NCBI GenBank assembly: GCA_012523465.1
Contig: JAAYIK010000002.1
Location: forward strand, 1-64,000
DNA length: 64,000 nucleotides
Origin: Lysobacteraceae bacterium
Lineage (GTDB): Bacteria > Pseudomonadota > Gammaproteobacteria > Nitrococcales > AK92
Direction of reading: 5' to 3'
The notes under the pieces are model-generated. The model made no database searches, had not been told where the DNA came from, and saw nothing but the letters and a program-made list of their open reading frames with translations. Below, one piece after another: positions 52,372 through 58,837 of the stretch (positions are counted from its first letter, which is position 1; each line of letters opens with the position of its first letter). A program made the position numbers and the translations under genes.

Positions 52372-53304
52372 ATGGAAAAGCTGGCTTCTTCTTCCGTTCC
52401 CCTGAGCGAGGAAGTCCGTTATCCACGTTTCATGAACGTGCGGCAGGTGGCCGATTACCTGCAACTGAACGAAAAGAAGATCTACGCGCTGGTCAACGAG
52501 AGCAATATCCCCGCGACCAAGGTCACTGGCAAATGGCTGTTCCCGCGCGAGCTGATCGACCGCTGGCTGCTTGAATCCAGCCACGGCGGCGTCTTGACCG
52601 ACCGCATGGCCCTGGCCGGCGGCGACGACCCGCTGCTGCAGCGCGTGCTGGCCAGGCTGATGGACAAGGTCCAGGCGCAGGCCAACGTCAGTTTCAGCGG
52701 CACCGGCGTCAAGCTGGGCCTGTCGCTGCTGGCCAGGCAGCGCGCGGAGATCTGCACCTTGCACTGGGGCCCAGCCGAAGAAAGCCAAATGCGGCACACC
52801 GCCCTGCTCAATCAGTATCCACAGCACCGCGACTGGCTGCTGGTGCGCGCTTTCCGCCGCGAGCAGGGCCTGATGGTGCGGCCGGAGCACGCCGGCCGCC
52901 TGGAAGACTTGCTGCAGGCCGACCTGCGCTGGGTGCAACGGCAGGACGGCTCCGGCACGCAGCGTTTTCTGCAGGAGACCCTGGCCCGCCACAAGCGCGG
53001 CCTGGTGGCGCTGCAGGAACGCACGGTCGCGGTCGCCCATTCGCAACGGGACGCCGCCTCGCAGGTCGCCATGCGGCTGGCCGACGTCGCCCCCGGCACC
53101 CGCGGCTGCGCCACCGAGTTCGGCTTGGCCTTCGTCCCCGTGGGCTGGGAATGCTTTGACTTCGCCCTCTACCGGGGAGTCTACTTCCGCAAGCTGTTCC
53201 ATCAGCTGCTGCAAATCCTCGAAAGCGAGGACAGCCGGGCGCTGGCCGAGCGGCTCGGCGGCTACGACCTGAGCGAAGTCGGCCGTGTCGTCTGGACCGC
53301 TTAG
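52372..53304 (+). CDS. Excisionase-type HTH fused to a molybdate-binding-like domain, probable regulator
   Basis: A 310-residue cytoplasmic protein. Residues about 20-67 form a MerR/excisionase-type winged helix (MNVRQVADYLQLNEKKIYALVNESNIPATKVTGKWLFPRELIDRWL). Residues about 90-300 form a periplasmic-binding-protein-like domain (COG1910 type) without a signal peptide: NVSFSGTGVKLGLSLLARQ, LHWGP, HRDWLLVRAFRREQGLMVRPEHAG, RWVQRQDGSGTQRFL, QVAMRLADVAPGTRGCATEFGLAFVPVGWECFDFAL. Such proteins are thought to sense an oxyanion, often molybdate. Its position between moaA and moeA fits a molybdate- or tungstate-responsive regulator; the ligand is inferred. Confidence 0.75.
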   Translation: MEKLASSSVPLSEEVRYPRFMNVRQVADYLQLNEKKIYALVNESNIPATKVTGKWLFPRELIDRWLLESSHGGVLTDRMALAGGDDPLLQRVLARLMDKVQAQANVSFSGTGVKLGLSLLARQRAEICTLHWGPAEESQMRHTALLNQYPQHRDWLLVRAFRREQGLMVRPEHAGRLEDLLQADLRWVQRQDGSGTQRFLQETLARHKRGLVALQERTVAVAHSQRDAASQVAMRLADVAPGTRGCATEFGLAFVPVGWECFDFALYRGVYFRKLFHQLLQILESEDSRALAERLGGYDLSEVGRVVWTA

Positions 53305-53307
53305 CCC

Positions 53308-53517
53308 TTATTTGGACAGGTCCAGTTCTCCGTCGATGGTGTGGGTCAGGTCGAGGCCTTCGATGGTCAGCGTCATGCGCATCGGCAGCCGCTCGCTGCC
53401 GGTCAGCTTGCCGGACTCCAGTGCCGCGTTGACGGCGCGCTCGATCTCGCGCTGCGAGGTCACGCCCACCTGCTTGAGGAACTTGCGCACCTGCATGTTG
53501 AGCTCTTCCTGGTTCAT
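53308..53517 (-). CDS. Small DUF6494-like protein
   Basis: A 69-residue soluble protein: a helical N-terminal part (EELNMQVRKFLKQVGVTSQREIERAVNAALESGKL) and a beta-hairpin-like end (LPMRMTLTIEGLDLTHTIDGELDL). It matches my recollection of the DUF6494 family. AAGGAGCGAGAG precedes the ATG. Its function is unknown. It is divergent from moeA and convergent with the regulator gene, with 3 bp between stops. Confidence 0.65.
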   Translation of the reverse strand: MNQEELNMQVRKFLKQVGVTSQREIERAVNAALESGKLTGSERLPMRMTLTIEGLDLTHTIDGELDLSK

Positions 53518-53598
53518 GCTCTCGCTCCTTAGTCAGGCCCGTTGCCGGGCGCGATGGATGGTAGAGTAAGCGCATCAGCGCCTTGCGAAGCACACATC

Positions 53599-54876
53599 AT
53601 GACCGAAAAAAAGCCAGCAATACAGCAGCCTGCCAGCTGCAGCGACCATGACTCCAGCGCGCTGCCCCTGGACATCGCCTGGCAGCGCATCGTCACCGAC
53701 ATCCGGCCGCTCCAGGGCGTGGAACGCGTCAGCATGCGCCAGGCCCTGGGCCGCGTCCTGGCCGAGCCGATCCGCTCACCCCTGAACGTCCCGGCCCACG
53801 ACAACTCCGCCATGGACGGCTACGCGCTCCGCGCCGCCGACCTGCCGGAGCACGGCGAGCGGGCGTTCCGCCTGGTGGGGGCGGCCTTCGCCGGCCACCC
53901 GTTCGCGGGTCAGGTCGGGCCCGGCGAGTGCGTGCAAATCATGACCGGCGCGCCTATCCCGGCCGGCGCCGACACCGTGGTTATCCAGGAGCGGGTGCGC
54001 CGCGACGGCGACAGCGTGCAGGTCCCCGGTGGCGAGCAGCCAGGCCAGAACGTGCGCCGTGCGGGCGAGGACCTGGCCGAAGGGCAGGTGGTGCTGGAAG
54101 CCGGCCAGCGCATCGGACCGGCCGAGCTGGGCCTGCTGGGCTCGCTCGGGCTGGTGGAAGTGGCTGTCTGGCGGCGGCTGCGAGTGGCCTTTTTCTCCAC
54201 CGGCGACGAGCTGCGCAGTGCCGGCAGCCCGCTGGCCGCGGGCCAGGTCTACGACAGCAACCGCTACACCCTCTACGCCATGCTGCAGCGACTGGGCGTC
54301 GAGCTGACTGACATGGGGGTGATTGCCGACGATCCCGCCGCCCTGGAGCGGGCCTTCACCGACGCCGCCAGTTTCGCCGATGCCATCATCAGCTCGGGCG
54401 GCGTCTCGGTGGGCGAGGCCGACCACGTCAAGCAAATCCTCGCCCGCCTGGGCCGGGTCAACTTTTGGCAAATCGCCATCCGTCCGGGCCGGCCGCTGGC
54501 GTTCGGCACCATTGGCCGCGCCTACTTCTTCGGCATGCCCGGCAACCCGGTCTCGGTGGTGGCGACCTGGTATCAGTTCGTGCAGCCGGCCCTGCGCCGC
54601 CTGATGGGCCAGCGCCTGGAGCCGCCGCTCAGCTTCCGCGTGCGCACCGTGTCCGATCTGCGCAAGCGCCCGGGCCGGACCGAGATCCAGCGCGGGATAC
54701 TCGAGCGCGACGCCAGCGGCGAGCTGGTGGTGCGCAGCACCGGCCCGCAGGGCTCCGGCATCCTGCGCTCCGTCAGCATGGCTAACTGCTTCATCGTGCT
54801 GCCGCACGACCGCGGTCCGGTGAAAGCGGGCGAGATGGTCGACGTGCAGCCCTTCGAGGGCATCATGGGCTGGTAA
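53599..54876 (+). CDS. moeA: Molybdopterin molybdenumtransferase MoeA
   Basis: A 425-residue enzyme that inserts molybdate into adenylated molybdopterin. MoeA signatures are VPAHDNSAMDGYALRA, VQIMTGAPIPAGADTVVIQE, VRRAGEDLAEG, FFSTGDELRSAG, YDSNRYTLYAML, ISSGGVSVGEADHVKQIL, IRPGRPLAFG and FFGMPGNPVSVVATWYQF, followed by the C-terminal domain IV. The ATG at 53599 begins a non-conserved N-terminal tail of about 20 residues before the family start. Confidence 0.95.
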   Translation: MTEKKPAIQQPASCSDHDSSALPLDIAWQRIVTDIRPLQGVERVSMRQALGRVLAEPIRSPLNVPAHDNSAMDGYALRAADLPEHGERAFRLVGAAFAGHPFAGQVGPGECVQIMTGAPIPAGADTVVIQERVRRDGDSVQVPGGEQPGQNVRRAGEDLAEGQVVLEAGQRIGPAELGLLGSLGLVEVAVWRRLRVAFFSTGDELRSAGSPLAAGQVYDSNRYTLYAMLQRLGVELTDMGVIADDPAALERAFTDAASFADAIISSGGVSVGEADHVKQILARLGRVNFWQIAIRPGRPLAFGTIGRAYFFGMPGNPVSVVATWYQFVQPALRRLMGQRLEPPLSFRVRTVSDLRKRPGRTEIQRGILERDASGELVVRSTGPQGSGILRSVSMANCFIVLPHDRGPVKAGEMVDVQPFEGIMGW

Positions 54877-54885
54877 GGCCGCCAG

Positions 54886-56328
54886 CTAGCCGCGGCAGAA
54901 TGCCTCGTAGTCGACATAGCCCGGGAACGCCTTGCCGTCGCCGCAGTAGGCGCAGTCCGGATCACGGGCGAAGCGCAGCTCCTGGAAGCGGCCAGCGAGC
55001 GCGTCGTAGTGCAGCAGCCGGCCGACCAGGGGATCGCCCAGGCCGAGCAGTAGCTTGACCGTTTCCACCGCCTGCAGCAGGCCGATGACGCCGGGCATCA
55101 CGCCCAGCACGCCTGCCTCGGCGCAGGACGGCGCCAACTCCGGCGGCGGCGGCGCGGGGAACAGGCAGCGATAGCACGGCCCCGGGGCGCCGGGCCGGCC
55201 CGGCCAGAACACGCTGACCTGGCCGTCGAAGCGGAACACCGCGCCGTGGACATTGGGCAAGCGGTGCTTGATGCAAGCATCGTTGATCAAATAGCGGGCA
55301 GCGAAGTTGTCGGTGCCGTCCACCACCACCTGGTAGCCGGCGAAGATCTCGTCGACATTGCTGCTGTCCAGCCGCTCCTGATGCAGCACGACCTGCACGT
55401 CCGGATTCAGGGCCTGGATCGCCTCCCGCGCCGATTCCACCTTGGGCCGACCTATCCTTCCCTCGGTGTGGATTACCTGGCGCTGCAGGTTGCTGCGGTC
55501 GACCACGTCGTGGTCGACGATGCCGATGGTGCCGACCCCCGCCGCCGCCAGATACAGCGCCGCCGGCGACCCTAGCCCGCCGGCGCCCACCAGCAGCACC
55601 CGGCTCTCCAGCAGCTTGAGCTGGCCGCTCACGCCGACTTCCGGCATCAGCAGATGACGGGAGTAGCGCTCGCGGGCTGCGGCATCCAGCATGCGCGGCA
55701 GCTCGAACGGCAGCCCCTCGTTCTTCCAGCGGTTGAAGCCGCCGGCCACCGACCATACCCGCTTGTAGCCCAGCCGCATCAGCTCCTCGGCGGCGAACAA
55801 GGAACGGGCGCCGTGGCTGCACATCACCAACAGCGGCCGCTCCAGATCCGGCACCCGATCCTCGATCTGCAGCTCCAGAAAGCTGCGGCTCAGCCGCAAC
55901 GCCTCCTTCGGGCTGCCAGCAGCGATTTCCTCCTGCTCGCGCACGTCGATCAGGACAGCGCCTTCGGCCTGCATCGCGAACGCCTGGCGCGGCTCCACCT
56001 CCGGGACCTGCTCGCGCAGCGCCGCCAGGCGGCGCTCGCGCCCCCGCGGCGACCCGCCCGCCACCGAAGGGATGATAGCGATGACGTCGCCGCTCTTGAC
56101 CGGCGTCTCCAGCCCCTGCCGGCTGTTGATGTCGTCGCTGCCGACGAAGACGTTGACGTAGGGGCGCACCCGCCCTTCCGGGGTAAAGATCCGCCGCCCC
56201 AGCCCGTCGTGCCGTTCGGCCAGCGTCTGCAGCGCTTCGCCTACGGTCGCCGCGACCACTTCCACCTCGCTGGCGCCGTCCGCGTATGGTCGCAGCGGCG
56301 TCGGGATCCGCACGATCACTGAACTCAC
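54886..56328 (-). CDS. MoaD-rhodanese-MoeB fusion protein
   Basis: A 480-residue three-domain protein. Residues 1-92 are a MoaD/ThiS-like ubiquitin fold (VIVRIPTPLRPYADGASEVEV, RPYVNVFVGSDDI, VAIIPSVAGG as VIAIIPSVAGG) ending in the Gly91-Gly92 that free MoaD carries at its C-terminus. About 105-208 is a rhodanese with active-site loop CSHGARS (C170). About 211-470 is a MoeB-type adenylating enzyme: YSRHLLMPEVGVSGQLKL, the ATP site GAGGLGSP, RSNLQRQV, zinc cysteines C385/C388 and C459/C462 and SCAEAG. It could adenylate its own carrier domain and transfer sulfur to it. The GTG start overlaps the stop of the upstream JAMM peptidase gene by 4 bp; that peptidase could expose Gly-Gly. Confidence 0.88.
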   Translation of the reverse strand: MSSVIVRIPTPLRPYADGASEVEVVAATVGEALQTLAERHDGLGRRIFTPEGRVRPYVNVFVGSDDINSRQGLETPVKSGDVIAIIPSVAGGSPRGRERRLAALREQVPEVEPRQAFAMQAEGAVLIDVREQEEIAAGSPKEALRLSRSFLELQIEDRVPDLERPLLVMCSHGARSLFAAEELMRLGYKRVWSVAGGFNRWKNEGLPFELPRMLDAAARERYSRHLLMPEVGVSGQLKLLESRVLLVGAGGLGSPAALYLAAAGVGTIGIVDHDVVDRSNLQRQVIHTEGRIGRPKVESAREAIQALNPDVQVVLHQERLDSSNVDEIFAGYQVVVDGTDNFAARYLINDACIKHRLPNVHGAVFRFDGQVSVFWPGRPGAPGPCYRCLFPAPPPPELAPSCAEAGVLGVMPGVIGLLQAVETVKLLLGLGDPLVGRLLHYDALAGRFQELRFARDPDCAYCGDGKAFPGYVDYEAFCRG

Positions 56329-56726
56329 GGGGAAATCACCTCTTCCAGAAATTCGCCGTCCCGCAGCCGCCAGGAACGCAGTCCCGTCACGCCAGCGGCG
56401 CTGGTGCCGACGATCACGTAGGACCAGCCCGGCCAAGCATCGGCCAGGTCCTGGGCCGAAGGCACCGGCTCGGCATCCGGGTGGCTGTGCCAGATGCCGA
56501 GCACCCGCAGCCCGGCGGCATCGGCGCGCTGCTCCGCCCGCATGTACTCGATCGGATCGAGGCGGTAGTGCCGACGCCGGTCCGCTGCCGCGTTGGCCAG
56601 CGCCCAGACCTGCTCCACCCTAGCACCGACGCCCAGCAGCAGGCCGCAGCCTTCCTCGGGATAGGCCGCTTGCGCCAGCTCCAGCAGCCGGGCTCTGGCG
56701 GCCGCGGCAATCGTCAGCTCACTCAT
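56325..56726 (-). CDS. JAMM/JAB1 metallopeptidase (M67 family)
   Basis: A 133-residue compact zinc peptidase with a full JAMM motif: E25 (in YPEEGCGLLLG), H80-x-H82-P83 and S90-x-x-D93 (HSHPDAEPVPSAQD). Bacterial relatives trim residues after the Gly-Gly of MoaD/ThiS-like sulfur carriers (for example QbsD in thioquinolobactin synthesis and Mec+ acting on CysO). The gene precedes the MoaD-rhodanese-MoeB fusion gene and overlaps it by GTGA, so that fusion is the obvious candidate substrate; this is inference. The ATG at 56726 gives the usual family length; a longer frame upstream is not conserved. Confidence 0.87.
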   Translation of the reverse strand: MSELTIAAAARARLLELAQAAYPEEGCGLLLGVGARVEQVWALANAAADRRRHYRLDPIEYMRAEQRADAAGLRVLGIWHSHPDAEPVPSAQDLADAWPGWSYVIVGTSAAGVTGLRSWRLRDGEFLEEVISP

Positions 56727-56859
56727 GCCCAGCAGTGTAGCGCGATTTCGGAACCGGCTGCGAGAAGGTCGCACCTGCACCGCGCCGGAGTGTAATAGAA
56801 TCCTTGCCATTCTGGCCGCAAGGGCCGCCCAATCCGAACCTCAATCATCAGGAGCCAAC

Positions 56860-57972
56860 ATGACTGACAACTGCCACGGCCGCGTGGTTTTGCTGGTCGG
56901 CACCGAAAAGGGGCTGTTCCGCCTGGTCAGCGACCACCGCCGCGAGCAATGGAGCATCGACGGACCGCTGATCGAGGGACACGAGATCCTGCACGCCTGG
57001 ATAGACCCGCGCCGGCCACAAACGGCCTATGCCGCGGTGCGCCACCTGATCTGGGGCGCCCACGTTTATCGCAGCGAGGATGCCGGCAAGACCTGGGAGT
57101 CCCTCAGCGCCGCCCCCCAACACGAGGTCGGGAAGCACGAGGAAAGCCTGCGTGCGATCTGGTATCTGGCGCCAGGACTCGCCAGCGAACCGGACACGAT
57201 TTATGCCGGCATTGATCCCGCTGGCCTGTTCGTCAGCCGCGACCGCGGCGAGAGCTGGGAGCCCATGGCGGGCCTTAACGACCACCCGACCCGCACCACC
57301 TGGGAGCCGGCCAAAGGCGGCTTCTCCATCCATTCCATCCACCAGTGCGAACGGCTGCCGCAGCGGATGTACGCCGCCGTGTCGGCCGGCGGCGCCTACC
57401 GCAGTGATGACGGCGGCGCCAGCTGGTATCCCATCAACCGCAACGTCCGGGCCGAGAACAAGCCGCAGCGGTTCGTCGAAAGCGGCCACAACATCCACCG
57501 CCTGGTGGTCCACCCCAGGCAGCCGGATCGGCTCTACCGCCAGTGTTACAACGGCATGTACCGTAGCGACGACGGCGGCCTGAACTGGGTGGAAATCTCC
57601 GCCGGGCTGCCCAGCGACTTCGGCTATGCCATCGTCACCGAAGCGGCCGACCCCGACGTCGTCTATGTCCTGCCGATCGCCAGCAACCACATGCGGACCA
57701 TGCCGGAGGGGCGCATGCGGGTTTTCCGCTCCGCCGACGGCGGCAACAGCTGGCAGGCCCTGACCGCAGGCTTGCCGCAGTCCCATGCCTACGTGAGCGT
57801 GCTGCGCGAGGCCATGGATGTGGACGACCTGCCCTCCTGCGGGGTGTACTTCGGCACCACCAGCGGCCACCTGTTCGCCAGCCGCGACTACGGCCAGCAT
57901 TGGGATTGCCTTGCCGCCTTCCTGCCCCGCATTCTCAGCGTCAAGGCCGCGGTGATCCCTGACCATGAGTGA
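56860..57972 (+). CDS. BNR/Asp-box beta-propeller-like protein
   Basis: A 370-residue protein with repeated sialidase-type Asp boxes: YRSEDAGKTWESL, VSRDRGESWEPM, YRSDDGGASWYPI, YRSDDGGLNWVEI and FRSADGGNSWQAL, and a degenerate one near the end (ASRDYGQHWDCL). These indicate a beta-propeller, like the sortilin/sialidase or YCF48 class. There is no signal peptide, so it is probably cytoplasmic and not a secreted sialidase. AGGAG lies 6 bases before the ATG. It overlaps yqeC by 8 bp, suggesting a linked role with molybdoenzyme maturation. Confidence 0.78.
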   Translation: MTDNCHGRVVLLVGTEKGLFRLVSDHRREQWSIDGPLIEGHEILHAWIDPRRPQTAYAAVRHLIWGAHVYRSEDAGKTWESLSAAPQHEVGKHEESLRAIWYLAPGLASEPDTIYAGIDPAGLFVSRDRGESWEPMAGLNDHPTRTTWEPAKGGFSIHSIHQCERLPQRMYAAVSAGGAYRSDDGGASWYPINRNVRAENKPQRFVESGHNIHRLVVHPRQPDRLYRQCYNGMYRSDDGGLNWVEISAGLPSDFGYAIVTEAADPDVVYVLPIASNHMRTMPEGRMRVFRSADGGNSWQALTAGLPQSHAYVSVLREAMDVDDLPSCGVYFGTTSGHLFASRDYGQHWDCLAAFLPRILSVKAAVIPDHE

Positions 57973-58708
57973 CGTCCTGCTGCAAGCCCTCGGGGCCGAG
58001 TCCGGCATCCTCTGCGCCGTCGGCGCCGGCGGCAAGAAGACAGTGCTGTACCGGCTGTTCGCAGCCCATCCCGGGCGGGTCGGCCTGACCGCAACCGCCT
58101 TCATGACCGTGTTCCCCGACGAGCTGGCGGCCGCACGGCTGGTGGCCCCCGAGGCGGAACTGGAGGCACGGGTGCCAGCCCTGCCGGCACGGCGCATCGC
58201 CTATGCGCAACCGTCCGAGAAGCCGGGCCGTATGGCCGGCCTGGTGCCGGAGCGGGTGGCCACCATCCACGCCCGGGGCGGCTTCGACCTGACCCTGGTC
58301 AAGGCCGACGGCGCCCGCATGCGCCGCATCAAATGCCCGGCCGAGCACGAGCCCAGCCTGCCGCCGAGCACCAGTACGACCCTCCTGATCCTGTCCGCCC
58401 TGGCGCTGGGCAAGCCGCTCAGCGACAAGATCGCGCATCGTCCGGAGCGGGTGGCCGCCGTGACCGGGCGCGCCCTAGGCGAGCCCATCACGCCGGCCGA
58501 CCTGGCCGCCATTTACAGCCACCCCCAGGGCCTGCTGCAGGGGACCGCGGGCAGCCGGGTGATCCCAGTGCTGAACATGGTGGACACGGCGGAGCTGGAG
58601 CAGGCCGGGCGCGAGGTCGCCCGCCTGACCCTGGCAGCCAGCCCGCGCTTTGACCGCTTCGTCCTGCCCAGCCTGCGCCGCCCCGGCTTCCTGGTGGCGG
58701 TGCTGTAG
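57965..58708 (+). CDS. yqeC: YqeC-type molybdoenzyme accessory protein
   Basis: A 247-residue putative nucleotide-binding protein of the YqeC family, linked in other genomes to selenium-dependent molybdenum hydroxylases. The P-loop-like motif is GAGGKKT (residues 20-26). The family signature VKADGARMRRIKCPAEHEPSLP is present, followed by TLLILSALALGKPLSDKIAHRPERVAAVTG. No molybdenum hydroxylase or selenium gene is in the window, so its client is unclear; mobA lies about 4.6 kb downstream on the opposite strand. It overlaps the beta-propeller gene and ends at an intrinsic terminator. Confidence 0.8.
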   Translation: MSDVLLQALGAESGILCAVGAGGKKTVLYRLFAAHPGRVGLTATAFMTVFPDELAAARLVAPEAELEARVPALPARRIAYAQPSEKPGRMAGLVPERVATIHARGGFDLTLVKADGARMRRIKCPAEHEPSLPPSTSTTLLILSALALGKPLSDKIAHRPERVAAVTGRALGEPITPADLAAIYSHPQGLLQGTAGSRVIPVLNMVDTAELEQAGREVARLTLAASPRFDRFVLPSLRRPGFLVAVL

Positions 58709-58746
58709 AAAGCGCGCCGCTTGCGGCCGACGCGCTTTCTCGTTTT
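58708..58746 (+). terminator. Intrinsic terminator after yqeC
   Basis: GAAAGCGCG and CGCGCTTTC form a perfect 9-bp stem with an additional CCGC/GCGG inner pairing, followed by TCGTTTT. It begins at the last base of the yqeC stop codon. Confidence 0.82.
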
Positions 58747-58779
58747 CGACACAAAAGCTTCGCAAAGCCGCAACAACCA

Positions 58780-58837
58780 CTCATGACAATGGCAGGCGTC
58801 ACCGGATTCGCCACCTGCCATGAGGGAATGTCATGAG
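58780..58837 (+). promoter_or_regulatory. Leader hairpin bracketing the phoX ribosome-binding site and start
   Basis: CTCATGACA (58780-58788) pairs perfectly with TGTCATGAG (58829-58837), which contains the phoX start codon. ATGGCAGG (58789-58796) pairs with CCTGCCAT (58814-58821). The seven unpaired bases GAGGGAA between the two right arms are the ribosome-binding site. If transcribed, this would hold the start codon in a stem and the ribosome site in a bulge. As DNA it is also a large inverted repeat that a regulator could bind. Confidence 0.5.

Noticed and set aside
58741-58832. PhoB box upstream of phoX
   Set aside because: Single TGTCAT-like half sites occur, but they are arranged as an inverted pair 40 bp apart, not as the 11-bp direct repeats of a Pho box.
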